Below, piece by piece: positions 40,241 through 51,696 of a stretch of 64,000 nucleotides of DNA (position 1 is the first letter of the stretch; every line of letters begins with the position of its first letter). A program made the translations under genes and the position numbers. Source of the stretch: Microbulbifer donghaiensis (GTDB lineage: Bacteria > Pseudomonadota > Gammaproteobacteria > Pseudomonadales > Cellvibrionaceae); NCBI RefSeq assembly GCF_900129095.1, contig NZ_FQVA01000001.1:372001-436000 (forward strand). The letters run 5' to 3'. The notes below the pieces were generated by a model. It made no database searches and was not told the origin of the DNA. It saw nothing but the letters and a program-made list of their open reading frames with translations.

Positions 40241-40247
40241 GTTTCGC
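40203..40247. other. Nested hairpin at the holB stop codon
   Basis: The outer arms GCGAAACTGTAC (40203-40214) and GTACAGTTTCGC (40236-40247) are perfectly complementary. Inside them lie AGCGAGCA and TGCTCGCT. The right outer arm is the coding end of holB, and the left is part of the fifth 92-base repeat. It may act as a terminator-like or processing structure, though no U tract follows. Confidence 0.6.
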
Positions 40248-41249
40248 CCAGCGAATCATCAGTTCTTCGATCAACAGGCGCTTGTTGGGGTTGGCGCCGC
40301 TAATCAACGCCTGCCGCCCCAGCAGGAGTTGCTCGTAGAAGCCAAACAGCGGGCGCAGGCCCTCTTCACCGCTGCCCGGCAAACGCTGCAACAGAACCAT
40401 CACCTGTTCGTCGGCCGTCAGATCACAACTCCGGGCCCGCAGCATCTGTGCCAGCCACTGCTGCCAAAACTGCAGCAGCTGGCTGAGCTCTACTCCATCT
40501 GGAGGACTCTCCCAGCGTCCCGCCAGCGATACGGCGCTCGCGGCACCCTGTGCCAGCGCAGTCAGATCAGCCAGAAACTGCTCGCGGGCCTCCCGCGCTT
40601 CCGGTTCTGCCAACTCCAGCGCCAGCAGCGGTGCGCCGCCCGACAGCGCCAGCGCGCGACGCGCAGCCTGGCCGTCCAGCCCGCCCTTCTCCAACCACCG
40701 CAGTGCCGACTCCTCGCCCGGTGCCGGAAACCCGATGGATTGGCAGCGGCTGCGTATGGTCGGCAACAGCCCCGATGGTGAGTCGGTGATCAACAGGAAA
40801 ATGACCGAAGCCGCGGGCTCCTCCAGGTTTTTCAGCAGTGCATTGGCCGCGTTGACGTTCATGGCCTCCGCCGGCGCCAACCAAACCACCCGCGCGCCCC
40901 CGCGACCGCTGGTGCGGCCAACGAACGCACCCAGCTGGCGAATCTGCTCCACTTTGAGCGGGCCACCGGGCTTCTCCGGTTCCACCCGCAAAAAATCCGG
41001 GTGCGAGCCGGCCTGCCACAAACGGCAGCCGCGGCACCTGCCGCAGGCGAGCCCCTCGCGCGGCTGTTCGCACAGTATCAGCGCGGCAAACGCCTCGGCA
41101 AAGCGGCGCTTACCCAGACCCGCCTGCCCACTGATCAACAGTGCGTGAGGACAGCGTCCCGCATGCCACTGTGCGCCGAGCCGCTGCCACTGACTGGCCT
41201 GCCAGGGTAGCGGCGATGGGATGGTTGAATGTTCGACGTTTTCAGTCAC
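40230..41249 (-). CDS. holB: DNA polymerase III subunit delta'
   Basis: Clamp-loader subunit of the replicative polymerase. The 339 residues contain a Walker-A-like SGQAGLGKRRFAEAF, a four-cysteine zinc-binding module (CEQPREGLACGRCRGC), APAEAMNVNAANALLKNLEEP, and the SRC motif in TIRSRCQ. It is the usual partner of tmk upstream and pilZ downstream. The stop TAG at 40232-40230 lies inside the last repeat copy, so the repeat array has grown into the very end of the gene. Confidence 0.95.
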   Translation of the reverse strand: MTENVEHSTIPSPLPWQASQWQRLGAQWHAGRCPHALLISGQAGLGKRRFAEAFAALILCEQPREGLACGRCRGCRLWQAGSHPDFLRVEPEKPGGPLKVEQIRQLGAFVGRTSGRGGARVVWLAPAEAMNVNAANALLKNLEEPAASVIFLLITDSPSGLLPTIRSRCQSIGFPAPGEESALRWLEKGGLDGQAARRALALSGGAPLLALELAEPEAREAREQFLADLTALAQGAASAVSLAGRWESPPDGVELSQLLQFWQQWLAQMLRARSCDLTADEQVMVLLQRLPGSGEEGLRPLFGFYEQLLLGRQALISGANPNKRLLIEELMIRWAKLYV

Positions 41250-41301
41250 TTGTTTTCGTCTAGTGGTTGGGTGCGATCACCGCTATGGCCGCACAAATAC
41301 G

Positions 41302-42982
<1,681 letters not shown>

Positions 42983-42986
<4 letters not shown>

Positions 42987-43753
42987 CACAATTCTTCCGC
43001 TATCAACTGCTGTAACCGTCGCACTTCGGGGCCCAGAGGCCAGCGACACACGCCGATCAGTTCCGTCACAGGCATCACGCCGCGCACACTATTGCAGAGC
43101 GCCACTTCCTCGGCCGCACAGAGGGTGTCGAGATCCATGTCCCTCTCGGCAAGCGCAAAATGACCACCCAGCCAGCTCATCATGACACCCCTGACGCCAC
43201 ATCGGTGCAGATCGGGCGTTATCCACTGGCCATCTCGCCAAGCGAGCAGATTACATCTCAGGCTTTCTATCACCCTGCCCCCACTGTCGCGCAACAACCC
43301 GTCGACCGTGACCCCGGCAGGTAACTCGGTACTGGCGCGATTATATCGCGTCCGCTGCAGTGTTTTGCAGCCGGGATTGGCAGTTTCGACAATTTCGAGC
43401 CGCGTTTGACACGGGAAAAGACGAATCCCCTGCTCCAGCTCTGGTGTCGCCTCCAGTGGCAACAGGCTCAGATCCCATTGCTGCCGGCCTTCGACAAGCC
43501 CGCAGCGCAAGCGCAGCTTGGCGGACTCCAGCGGGCACTCCGCAGCGATCTCCGCGATCACCGAACCCATGTCGGCCAATTGCTGTGCGGTTACCCTCCC
43601 GCTGCGCAACAGGCGCTGGCGGTGGAGCGGCCACAACGGCACGGAACCATGCTGGCAGCGCATAGTCTCCAGCAGCCCATTTGAATAGTCGTCGTCCGAC
43701 GGCAGTGTGGGAGCGGCCGTGCCGCACAGAAAGAATTGCGGGAGCTTAGACAT
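42983..43753 (-). CDS. pabC: Aminodeoxychorismate lyase
   Basis: PLP-dependent conversion of aminodeoxychorismate to 4-aminobenzoate and pyruvate for folate. The 256 residues have the class IV aminotransferase fold. GLLETMRCQHGSVPLWPLHRQRL is near the start, the PLP lysine is in GCKTLQRTRYNRA, and the C-terminus has AEEVALCNSVRGVMPV. Start ATG 43753 (MSKLPQFF) is supported by GAGGGAAG directly upstream. It follows fabF by 48 bases, and mltG begins within its stop codon. Confidence 0.92.
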
Positions 43754-43801
43754 GCTTCCCTCGGAAAGAGCTGCGCCCGCCAAATCGGCGGGCGCAGTAG
43801 A

Positions 43802-45043
43802 TCAGACGCGCTTGAAAATCAGCGAACCGTTGGTACCACCGAAGCCAAAGGAGTTGGACAGTACCGCATCAATGCTGGCTTCCTGCGTCTCCATGGGCAC
43901 CAGATTGATGCCGTTGCAGGCTTCGTCCTGATTCTCCAGATTGATGGTGGGCGGCGCCACCTGATCGCGGAGCGCCAGCACCGAGAAGATGGCCTCAATA
44001 GCGCCAGCGGCACCCAGCAGGTGGCCGGTCATGGACTTGGTGGAGCTAACAGCCAGCTTATCTGCAGCGCTGCCGAAAACGGAGTGCACCGCCTTGATTT
44101 CCGCCTTGTCGCCCAGCGGCGTGGATGTGCCGTGGGCATTAATGTACTGAATGCCATCCGCCGTCAGGCCGGCATCGTTGAGGGCATTCTGCATGGACAG
44201 CGCTGCGCCGGCGCCATCTTCTGGCGGTGACGTCATGTGGAAGGCATCGCCGCTCATGCCGAAGCCGCTCAATTCTGCATAGATCTTGGCACCGCGCGCC
44301 TTGGCCCGCTCGTACTCTTCCAGCACCAGCACGCCGGCACCCTCACCGAGGACAAAACCATCGCGGTCCCGATCCCAGGGGCGACTGGCCGCCTGAGGAT
44401 CATCGTTGCGCGTTGACAGCGCACGGGCGGCACAGAAGCCACCGAGGCCAACGGGCGTGGTTACCATCTCGGCACCGCCGCACACCATGACATCCGCATC
44501 ACCGTACTGAATACAGCGCATTCCCAGGCCGATCGCATGGGTACCGGTCGTACATGCAGTCGTGGTCGAAAGGTTCGGCCCCTTCAAACCGTATTTGATG
44601 GACAGGTTACCGGCGACCATATTGATGATGGCCCCCGGAACAAAGAAGGGGGATACGCGGCGCGGCCCTTTTTCAGCGATCAACATGGCGTTATTTTCAA
44701 TCGCCTGGATACCGCCCATGCCGGAACCGATACACGCACCAATGCGAGGGGCATCCTGCTCACTCACTTCGATCCCACAATCTTCCATAGCCTGGATGGC
44801 TGCCACCAATCCATACTGTAGAAACACGTCCATCTTGCGCGCTTCTTTTTCCGGCATATAGGGCGTTGGGTCGAAGTTTTTCACCGTGGCCGCAAAGCGG
44901 GTGGAAAACGCCGAAACATCAAAGGTCTCAATCGGTGCTGCACCACTGGTGCCCGCGAGGACGGCTGACCAGGTCTCGCCCAGGGTATTGCCCAGCGGAC
45001 TCACCATGCCCATCCCGGTTACGACAACTCTTCTACGCGACAC
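43802..45043 (-). CDS. fabF: 3-oxoacyl-ACP synthase II
   Basis: Condenses malonyl-ACP with acyl-ACP in fatty acid elongation. The 413 residues begin with [15 protein letters not shown]. The catalytic triad lies in [10 protein letters not shown] (Cys164), [11 protein letters not shown] (His) and [11 protein letters not shown] (His), with the ending [14 protein letters not shown]. Start GTG 45043 is chosen with GGGGGAA upstream. A terminator-like structure separates it from acpP. Confidence 0.96.
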   Translation of the reverse strand: MSRRRVVVTGMGMVSPLGNTLGETWSAVLAGTSGAAPIETFDVSAFSTRFAATVKNFDPTPYMPEKEARKMDVFLQYGLVAAIQAMEDCGIEVSEQDAPRIGACIGSGMGGIQAIENNAMLIAEKGPRRVSPFFVPGAIINMVAGNLSIKYGLKGPNLSTTTACTTGTHAIGLGMRCIQYGDADVMVCGGAEMVTTPVGLGGFCAARALSTRNDDPQAASRPWDRDRDGFVLGEGAGVLVLEEYERAKARGAKIYAELSGFGMSGDAFHMTSPPEDGAGAALSMQNALNDAGLTADGIQYINAHGTSTPLGDKAEIKAVHSVFGSAADKLAVSSTKSMTGHLLGAAGAIEAIFSVLALRDQVAPPTINLENQDEACNGINLVPMETQEASIDAVLSNSFGFGGTNGSLIFKRV

Positions 45044-45141
45044 TCGTATTCCCCCGAATTTCACTACTGCCCGCTGACAACACCTCGAAAAGGCCGCCGA
45101 ACAAAGCCGGCATCAGCGGTCACAAATCCTTAGAGCCAATA

Positions 45142-45178
45142 AAAGGAGAGCCGCGCTATGCAACATAGAACGGCTCTC
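45142..45178 (-). terminator. Stem-loop terminator/attenuator between acpP and fabF
   Basis: On the minus strand a long stem (GAGAGCCG / CGGCTCTC outside, CTATG / CATAG inside, CAA loop) is followed by TTTTATTGG. It lies 60 bases after acpP, and probably ends many acpP transcripts with read-through to fabF. Confidence 0.82.
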
Positions 45179-45237
45179 ACAAATCATTTGGTTGCGGATA
45201 GCAAGCGGCTATCCGAACCTAAACTACCCAGCGGGGA

Positions 45238-45474
45238 TTAACCAAGGTTTTCCTTGATGTAATCGATAGCCAGCTGAACAGTAGTAATCTTTTCGGCTTC
45301 TTCGTCGGGAATTTCAGTTTCGAATTCCTCTTCCAGAGCCATTACCAACTCAACTGTGTCGAGGGAGTCAGCGCCCAGATCTTCAACAAAAGAGGCTTCA
45401 GGCTTAACGTCTTCTTCCTTCACGCCCAGTTGTTCAGCAACGATCTTTTTAACGCGCTCTTCAATGCTGCTCAT
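45238..45474 (-). CDS. acpP: Acyl carrier protein
   Basis: The 78-residue acidic carrier of fatty acid synthesis. Phosphopantetheine is attached at Ser37 in the invariant [18 protein letters not shown]. Normal length. It lies between fabG and fabF in the standard order, with a 238-base gap upstream that probably carries its own promoter, and a terminator downstream. Confidence 0.98.
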   Translation of the reverse strand: MSSIEERVKKIVAEQLGVKEEDVKPEASFVEDLGADSLDTVELVMALEEEFETEIPDEEAEKITTVQLAIDYIKENLG

Positions 45475-45712
45475 GATTCAATTTAACTCCTAGTGGATAA
45501 AAATCTGTTGTAGTCGTTATTGTTCCCTGATTTTTGGGATTGGACCGCATTGAGTTGCGGAGATAACGACCGGCTCACACAGCTTCTGGTTAATGCGAGG
45601 CGGCATTGTACCCCAACTTTTTCGGGATGTAATGCGCAGCCTTTCATTGCCGTAAGCTTGAATATAAAAACCTTTTAAATCAATACGTTACATGGATTTT
45701 TGAGAAAAAATC

Positions 45713-46468
45713 TCACGCCATGTACATGCCACCGTTAACGTGGATAGTCTCTCCGGTCACATAACCGCCAGCATCACTGGCCAAAAATGCAACAACAGAA
45801 GCGATTTCTTCGGGCGCCCCGAGGCGGCCCAAAGGGATCTTGCTCATCAGTGATTCACGCTGGGCTTCAGGCAAAACTTTGGTCATATCGGTATCGATAA
45901 AGCCGGGAGCCACAGTATTGACCGTAATGCCGCGGGAGCCAACTTCAGCAGCCAGGGAGCGCCCAAAACCAGCCACGCCCGCCTTGGTCGCAGCGTAGTT
46001 GCTCTGACCCGCATTGCCCATGCTGCCGACAACGGAACTGATATTGATGATGCGGCCCCAGCGCGCCTTGGTCATGTCCCGCAGACAGGCTTTGGTCACA
46101 CGATAAACAGCGGACAGGTTGGTATCGATGACCGATTCCCACTCGTCGTCCTTCATGCGCATCAGCAGATTATCTTTGGTGATACCAGCGTTGTTGACGA
46201 GGATGGTCGGCGCGCCGAATTCATTCTTGGCTGATTCCAGCAGCTCGGCCAGGCTTTCCGGGCTGGTAACGTCCAGGACCTTGCCGGCACCTGCGATACC
46301 CTTTTCCGCAAAGCGCGCGCTGATCTTTTCAGCACCGCCAGCACTGGTTGCAGTACCGATAACTGTGGCACCCAGACCGCCGAGCGTGTCGGCAATGGCG
46401 GCACCAATGCCGCGGCTGGCACCGGTTACCAGTGCCACCTTGTCATTCAGGGAAATTGTTAGTGTCAT
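45713..46468 (-). CDS. fabG: 3-oxoacyl-ACP reductase
   Basis: NADPH-dependent reduction of 3-oxoacyl-ACP. The 251-residue SDR protein has the cofactor motif VTGASRGIGAAIA, NNAGITKDNLL, and the catalytic Ser145, Tyr158 and Lys162 (SSVVGSMG...SNYAATKAG), ending GGYVTGETIHVNGGMYM. Start ATG 46468 has GGAG six bases upstream; the longer frame to 46492 has none. Confidence 0.97.
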   Translation of the reverse strand: MTLTISLNDKVALVTGASRGIGAAIADTLGGLGATVIGTATSAGGAEKISARFAEKGIAGAGKVLDVTSPESLAELLESAKNEFGAPTILVNNAGITKDNLLMRMKDDEWESVIDTNLSAVYRVTKACLRDMTKARWGRIINISSVVGSMGNAGQSNYAATKAGVAGFGRSLAAEVGSRGITVNTVAPGFIDTDMTKVLPEAQRESLMSKIPLGRLGAPEEIASVVAFLASDAGGYVTGETIHVNGGMYMA

Positions 46469-46516
46469 TGTTACTCCACGTAAATTCGGCAAAAGGTAAA
46501 TTCGCCAGAATCGCGC

Positions 46517-47461
46517 TTAACCGGCGGCAGCCAGTAAAGCCTCATTCAATTGTGCCGGCGTGTCGATATTGTGGGCACTGAGGCCGCGATCGATTCGTTT
46601 CGCCAGGCCAGCCAGCACTTTGCCGGGACCACACTCGACCAGCTGCTCTGTACCCGCTGCAGCCATCGTCTGCACGCAAGCGGTCCAGCGCACCGGGCTG
46701 TAAATCTGCTCGATCATCAGCGCCTTAATCGCCGCCGGGTCTGCTTCCGGCTTGGCGTGCACATTGTGAATGACCGGGATTTCAGGGGCGTGAAAAACGG
46801 TAGACTCGATCTGCGGAGCCAGCTTTTCCGCCGCCGGGCGCATCAGCTCGGTATGGAAGGGCGCGCTGACCGGCAGCGGCATAGCGCGCTTGGCACCAGC
46901 AGCCTTACAGGCCTCGATCGCCCGGTCTACCGCAGCGGCGCTACCGGCAATAACCACCTGGCCCGGAGAGTTGTAGTTGACCGCCGCAGCCACTTCGCCC
47001 TGCGCGGCTTCCGCACAGGCGGCTTCCACCGCGGCGTCATCGAGACCGATCACAGCTGCCATCGCGCCCTGCCCGGCCGGTACCGCCTCCTGCATCAGGC
47101 GCCCGCGCTCTCGCACCAGTCGCACCGCATCAGTAAAGGCCAGAACCCCGGCACACACCAGAGCGGACCACTCGCCCAGACTATGCCCCGCCATCAGCGC
47201 CGGACGGGCACCGCCGTGGGCACACCAGACTCGATAAAGCGCGACACTGGCTGTCAACAGCAGCGGCTGGGTACGCTCGGTCATGTTGATATCGGCCTGT
47301 TCGCCCGTCTGGCACAGGTCCCAGAGGTCGTAGCCAAGTACGCTGGACGCCTCGGCAAAAGTCGCGTGGATTTCGGGAAACTCAGCCGCGGCATCCGCCA
47401 GCATACCAATCTGCTGGGAACCCTGGCCGGGAAAGACGAATGCGAGCCTTGCATTGGTCAT
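46517..47461 (-). CDS. fabD: Malonyl-CoA:ACP transacylase
   Basis: Transfers malonyl from CoA to ACP. The 314 residues have the start FVFPGQGSQQIGM, the nucleophile Ser94 in AGHSLGEWSAL, the catalytic His in VSAPFHTELM, and ECGPGKVLAGL near the end. It lies between plsX and fabG in the conserved cluster. Confidence 0.97.
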   Translation of the reverse strand: MTNARLAFVFPGQGSQQIGMLADAAAEFPEIHATFAEASSVLGYDLWDLCQTGEQADINMTERTQPLLLTASVALYRVWCAHGGARPALMAGHSLGEWSALVCAGVLAFTDAVRLVRERGRLMQEAVPAGQGAMAAVIGLDDAAVEAACAEAAQGEVAAAVNYNSPGQVVIAGSAAAVDRAIEACKAAGAKRAMPLPVSAPFHTELMRPAAEKLAPQIESTVFHAPEIPVIHNVHAKPEADPAAIKALMIEQIYSPVRWTACVQTMAAAGTEQLVECGPGKVLAGLAKRIDRGLSAHNIDTPAQLNEALLAAAG

Positions 47462-47506
47462 GGCACATCCTTTGAAGCTGGTTTGCAGTATCTGAAAGGG
47501 GGAGTC

Positions 47507-48520
47507 TTAAGACTGCGCCATCGCCTGGCCGACCCTGGCCGCCAGATCGGCTTCGGCGCACTCTTTGGCGGTGATCATTGCCCGGTAAAATGCCTCACTA
47601 CTGGCACCGCCGTGACTCTTGATCACATTGCCTTTCACCCCTAAAAAGCTGGCGCCATTATAGCGGGCGGGTTCCACCTGTGTACGCCATTTTCGCAACA
47701 GCTTTATGGCTAATTGGCCAAAAAATCGCTTGAAATACCCACTTTTCTCGATGGTGAACGCTTTTTGACCCATCAGTCGAATGACGCCTTCAGCGGATTT
47801 CATCGCCACATTGCCCATCAGCCCGTCGCAGACTACGACATCCACTACGCCGGTAAAGATATCGTGACCCTCAACGAAGCCAGCGTAGTCGATTTTTGCA
47901 TCCCACTCTAAGAGTTCGGCCGCACGGCGGATCTCTTCGGTGCCTTTATGTGGCTCAGCGCCGATATTCAGCAACGCCACTTTGAGATCGCGCCTGCCGG
48001 TATGCACCCGCTGGGCCTCTATCCCCATGCGCGCAAACTGCAGTAGATCCTCGGCGCTGCAGTCGATATTGGCCCCCAGATCGAGCAGGAAACAGGAGCC
48101 CTTCTCCGTGGGAAGGGATTTCCCCAAAGCCGGCTTCCGCACTCCCTCGATATTGCCGAGAATGCTGCGACTCAGAGCCAGCAATGCACCGGTATTACCC
48201 GAGGTGACCACTGCCTGGGCTTCACCCCTGGCCAGTGTTTGCAGTGCCAGTGCCATGGAGGATTCGCGCTTGTGGCGCAGGGCATGAAGCGGGTTACAGC
48301 TTTGGGTAATGACCTGCTCGCAGTGAGAGATTTCGAGCCGACTGCTCAGTTGAGGCTGGCGCTCCGCATCAATCAGGCTTTGGAGCTGAGGGCTAGGGCC
48401 GAATAACTTCAGCTCTGCTTCGGGGAATTTCTTGAGGAATCTGATACAGGCCGGAACGACAGAGCGGGGACCTAAGTCCCCGCCCATCGCATCCACGGCC
48501 AATCGCAATTGGCTGGACAA
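47507..48520 (-). CDS. plsX: Phosphate acyltransferase PlsX
   Basis: Makes acyl phosphate from acyl-ACP at the start of phospholipid synthesis. The 337 residues start RLAVDAMGGDLGPRSVVPA and contain the VTSGNTGALLALSR block, LGANIDCSAEDL, NIGAEPHKGTE, and VVDVVVCDGLMGNVAMKSAEG, all family hallmarks. It starts four bases after the rpmF stop, in the conserved yceD-rpmF-plsX-fab order. Confidence 0.97.
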   Translation of the reverse strand: MSSQLRLAVDAMGGDLGPRSVVPACIRFLKKFPEAELKLFGPSPQLQSLIDAERQPQLSSRLEISHCEQVITQSCNPLHALRHKRESSMALALQTLARGEAQAVVTSGNTGALLALSRSILGNIEGVRKPALGKSLPTEKGSCFLLDLGANIDCSAEDLLQFARMGIEAQRVHTGRRDLKVALLNIGAEPHKGTEEIRRAAELLEWDAKIDYAGFVEGHDIFTGVVDVVVCDGLMGNVAMKSAEGVIRLMGQKAFTIEKSGYFKRFFGQLAIKLLRKWRTQVEPARYNGASFLGVKGNVIKSHGGASSEAFYRAMITAKECAEADLAARVGQAMAQS

Positions 48521-48523
48521 AGT

Positions 48524-48715
48524 TTACTCTTCTTCAGAGCCGCCGACTTCGATCACTTTGCGACCGCGGTAGAAACCGTCTTTGGTCACGTGGTGACGAC
48601 GGTGCTTCTCACCGGTAGTCGGGTCAACGGACAGGGTCGCACCGGCGCCCAGGGCGTCGTGAGAGCGACGCATACCGCGACGGGAACGAGTCTTTTTGTT
48701 TTGCTGAACAGCCAT
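48524..48715 (-). CDS. rpmF: Ribosomal protein L32
   Basis: The 63-residue basic protein of the large ribosomal subunit, starting [22 protein letters not shown] and containing [20 protein letters not shown]. It is of the cysteine-free type. It is placed as expected between yceD and plsX. Confidence 0.98.
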   Translation of the reverse strand: MAVQQNKKTRSRRGMRRSHDALGAGATLSVDPTTGEKHRRHHVTKDGFYRGRKVIEVGGSEEE

Positions 48716-48789
48716 GGCTTGCTCCTAAAATAAACAAATTACACTGGAACCGGGGCGCCTACCGGCGAGCCCAAACTCATCGAACCGCC

Positions 48790-49332
48790 TTACGACTTGT
48801 TCGATGAACCCTTCAACTGTTCCAGCACTTTAAAGGGGTTTTCCCGCTGCTCACCCGCCTCAGCGGACTCTTCCCCGAACTGGAAGCGGTCGCGGGCGAC
48901 ACACTCCTGCTCGTGGTAGGCCACCATCGGCAGATTGAGCAAAATCTCATCTTCAAGCACCTGGTACAGGTTCAGCTCATCACTGTCCTGCACCACCGGG
49001 TCCAAATCCTTGGGCAGCGCTTTGCCCTGCTCTTCAGACCACACAATCCCCCAGTGGAATTCCGCTTCGACCTGCTCAGGCATCGGCTGCAGGCAGCGCT
49101 GGCATTCCAGCTGCACCTGACAGTGCAACTTGCCGCTGACTGTCAGATGACCCTGCAGGTTCCGCCCGAACTGAAGTTCGGCGCGGATATCCCCATCGAT
49201 CGACTCCACCGCGGCGTTCAGTCGCTCGAGCGACTCGTGCGGCAGAGTGCCGATCAGTTGCTGCTCGCGCTGCACCAATTTGCGTGCATCGACGCTCTTC
49301 GGAAGCGCTGCTGTAGAGGGGGGTATCGACAT
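48790..49332 (-). CDS. yceD: YceD family protein (DUF177)
   Basis: A 180-residue protein of the DUF177/YceD family, implicated in 23S rRNA accumulation in plants and bacteria; the precise role is not established. The CxxC pair in LECQRCLQPMP and the later EDEILLNLPMVAYHEQEC are characteristic, as is the C-terminal NPFKVLEQLK. It is the first gene of the yceD-rpmF-plsX-fab cluster, divergent from maf with about 105 bases between the starts. Confidence 0.9.
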   Translation of the reverse strand: MSIPPSTAALPKSVDARKLVQREQQLIGTLPHESLERLNAAVESIDGDIRAELQFGRNLQGHLTVSGKLHCQVQLECQRCLQPMPEQVEAEFHWGIVWSEEQGKALPKDLDPVVQDSDELNLYQVLEDEILLNLPMVAYHEQECVARDRFQFGEESAEAGEQRENPFKVLEQLKGSSNKS

Positions 49333-49437
49333 AAGCGCGCAATTCTATGGACAAGCCCTACCCTTGTCAAAACAATTCAATCGCCGCAGTATCGGGCCCT
49401 GCAATCCATTTCTCTCAGCACCCGCGGACGCTTTTTT

Positions 49438-50031
49438 ATGGCTCGCCCCTTGATTCTAGCCTCAAGCTCTCCCTACCGAAGAAACCTGCTCCAACAGTTG
49501 CGGATACCCTTCGACAGCGCAGCCCCCCATATAAAGGAAGAAGCATTGCCCGGCGAGCAACCGCGCGCACTCGCACGCCGACTCGCACAGGAAAAGGCAC
49601 TCGCCCTGGCCGCCGACTTCCCCGACGCCCTGATAATCGGCTCCGACCAGGTAGCCGAATGCGAGGGGCGCGCACTGGGAAAACCCGGCAGCCGGGAGCG
49701 CGCCATAACGCAACTCGAATCCTGCAACGGCAAGAGAGTGCATTTTCACACCGGCATCAGCGTGCTGGATACGGCCAGCGGCCACCAGCGCACCGAAGTG
49801 GAAACATTTACCGTTTATTTTCGAAATCTGACCGAGGACCAGATCCGGCGCTACGTCGAGCTGGAGGCTCCGTATGACTGTGCCGGGTCCTTTAAAGTCG
49901 AAGGGCTTGGTATCGCTTTATTCGAAAAAATGGAAGGTTCGGACATGAATTCCCTGGTCGGCCTTCCATTAATTCGATTGGTAGATCTGTTGCAGGAATT
50001 CGGGATCAATCCTTTGGTGACTCGCGATTAA
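49438..50031 (+). CDS. Maf-like nucleotide pyrophosphatase
   Basis: A 197-residue Maf/YceF-type protein. The family start RPLILASSSPYRRNLLQQL, the loop IIGSDQVAECEGRALGKPG, and YDCAGSFKVEGLGIALFEKMEGSDMNSLVGLPL are clear. Such enzymes hydrolyse modified or canonical nucleotides (m7GTP for the YceF subfamily). The frame is open far upstream, antisense to yceD; ATG 49438 begins the homology. Its stop codon overlaps the stop of the convergent HAD gene by four bases. Confidence 0.93.
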   Translation: MARPLILASSSPYRRNLLQQLRIPFDSAAPHIKEEALPGEQPRALARRLAQEKALALAADFPDALIIGSDQVAECEGRALGKPGSRERAITQLESCNGKRVHFHTGISVLDTASGHQRTEVETFTVYFRNLTEDQIRRYVELEAPYDCAGSFKVEGLGIALFEKMEGSDMNSLVGLPLIRLVDLLQEFGINPLVTRD

Positions 50032-50672
50032 GGCACCAGCGGCGGCCAGCGCAACAACTCCGAGAAGTGATCGATGATCACCCGGGGGCGCAATGTTTCG
50101 AGCCGCTCCGGCGTGTGCACGCCGTAACTCACACCAATGGACGCCATGCCGGCCGCCGCGGCCATCTCGAGGTCATATACGGTATCACCCACCATGACGG
50201 CGTCATCGACTGCACGACCGGTCTCGACAAGGAGTTCGCGCAGCATCAGCGGATTGGGTTTGGAGGCCGTCTCATCGGCGCAGCGACTGGCGACAAACAG
50301 CTCACCCAGGCCATGCTCCTCAAACTCGCGATTCAGGCCCCGCCGGCTCTTGCCGGTCGCCACCGCCAGTTGATGCCCGGCACCCAGCAGCTGATCGAGA
50401 GTCTCCAGCACCCCGTCGAACAGCGGCAGCGGCTCAGTGCGCGCCGCCAGCCACTCCTCTGCATAGTATTCCCGCATCTGCTGGCGCTGCTCGCTGACCG
50501 CCTCGGGGAATAGCGACAAGATCGCCTCCGGCAGACCGAGCCCGATAATGTTGCCGATCGCCTCCGGCGCCAATACCGGCAGCCCCACCCTCTCGGCCGC
50601 GCGCTGCATACAGGCAACGATGCGTGCCTCGGAATTACATACGGTGCCATCCCAATCGAGGATTACCAACAT
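50028..50672 (-). CDS. HAD-family phosphatase (phosphoglycolate phosphatase-like)
   Basis: A 214-residue haloacid dehalogenase superfamily hydrolase. Motif I is ILDWDGTVCNSEA, motif II VATGKSRRG, the lysine of motif III is in ETASKPNPLML, and motif IV is MVGDTVYDLEMAAAAGM. The helical cap between I and II fits the phosphoglycolate phosphatase/Gph group, but the substrate is unknown. Start ATG 50672 (MLVILDWDG) follows AGGAG at a slightly long distance. It lies 16 bases after rluC, an arrangement seen in Pseudomonas. Confidence 0.88.
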   Translation of the reverse strand: MLVILDWDGTVCNSEARIVACMQRAAERVGLPVLAPEAIGNIIGLGLPEAILSLFPEAVSEQRQQMREYYAEEWLAARTEPLPLFDGVLETLDQLLGAGHQLAVATGKSRRGLNREFEEHGLGELFVASRCADETASKPNPLMLRELLVETGRAVDDAVMVGDTVYDLEMAAAAGMASIGVSYGVHTPERLETLRPRVIIDHFSELLRWPPLVP

Positions 50673-50688
50673 GACGGTCAAACTGCTC

Positions 50689-51684
50689 CTATTGCTTCCG
50701 CAGCGCCACCAGCACCGCCTCCAGCTCATCCGCAAGCGGCGCCTTGACCTCTACCTTGTCACCGTTCGGCAGGGTGCAGCGCACCATTGCCGAGTGCAGG
50801 AAAAGGCGCCTCAGGCCCAGCTCGCGAAACTCCCGGTTAATCTCGTCGCCGGTGTATTTCGCATCGCCGGCCAGCGGACAACCGACAAATTGTGCGTGCA
50901 CGCGAATCTGATGCGTGCGGCCAGTTACGGGCTCTGCGGACAAGAGTGTGGCCCCCTTGAACCGCTCCAGCACCTGAAAGCGGGTTTCAGAGGGCTTGCC
51001 TTCGGGATTGACGGAAACCATGCGCTCGCCGCTTTTCAATGTATTTTTCCGCAGGGGCGCCTCGACCACGCGGCGACCCCGCGGCCACTTGCCAGCCGCC
51101 AGCGCGAGGTACGACTTGCCCACCCGGCCACTGCGCAGCTCCGCCTGGACGTGCTGCAGCACCGAGCGCTTGCGCGCCACCATGATCGCGCCGCTGGTAT
51201 CCCGGTCCAGCCGGTGAACCAGCTCGATAAACGGGCTTTGCGGATACATCTGTCGCAACACCTCGATAAGCCCCAGGCGCACACCACTGCCGCCATGGAC
51301 CGCCAGTCCCGCCGGCTTGTTGATGACCAACAGCCCGTTCGCATCATAGAGTATGGATTCTTCCACCAATTGACGCAGTGGATCCCCCGCAACCGGAGCG
51401 GGAGCCTGTTCGGCCGCCCGAATGGGGGGCACCCGCACGATATCGCCCGCGGCCAACTTGTATTCCGCCTTGACCCTTCCTTTATTTACCCGCACCTCCC
51501 CTTTTCGGAGAATCCGGTAGATCCGGGAGCGCGGCACACCCTTGAGACGCGCCTGCAGAAAGTTGTCGATGCGCTGACCCGCCAGTTCGTCGGGCACAGT
51601 CAGAAGCTGCACGCCACCAGAGGGATTCCAGGTATCGGTGGGATTGGCCGCTGCGGCCGTATCGGAGGGGGGTCTACTTCGCAT
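50689..51684 (-). CDS. rluC: 23S rRNA pseudouridine synthase, RluC type
   Basis: Makes pseudouridine in 23S rRNA (positions 955, 2504 and 2580 for E. coli RluC). The S4 RNA-binding domain ([36 protein letters not shown]) is followed by the catalytic domain, with [14 protein letters not shown] containing the catalytic Asp, and later [21 protein letters not shown]. The start is uncertain: ATG 51684 (MRSRPPSD) or ATG 51696 three to four codons earlier, neither with a clear ribosome binding site. It is divergent from rne, as in E. coli and Pseudomonas. Confidence 0.93.
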   Translation of the reverse strand: MRSRPPSDTAAAANPTDTWNPSGGVQLLTVPDELAGQRIDNFLQARLKGVPRSRIYRILRKGEVRVNKGRVKAEYKLAAGDIVRVPPIRAAEQAPAPVAGDPLRQLVEESILYDANGLLVINKPAGLAVHGGSGVRLGLIEVLRQMYPQSPFIELVHRLDRDTSGAIMVARKRSVLQHVQAELRSGRVGKSYLALAAGKWPRGRRVVEAPLRKNTLKSGERMVSVNPEGKPSETRFQVLERFKGATLLSAEPVTGRTHQIRVHAQFVGCPLAGDAKYTGDEINREFRELGLRRLFLHSAMVRCTLPNGDKVEVKAPLADELEAVLVALRKQ

Positions 51685-51696
51685 GGGGCGCATCAT

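Noticed and set aside
39717..40781. Long plus-strand frames (up to 354 codons) through the 92-base repeat array, with repeated Pro/Ala/Ser-rich peptides.
   Set aside because: The period of 92 is not divisible by three, so all frames stay open and repeat. There is no ribosome binding site, and the right part is antisense to holB.
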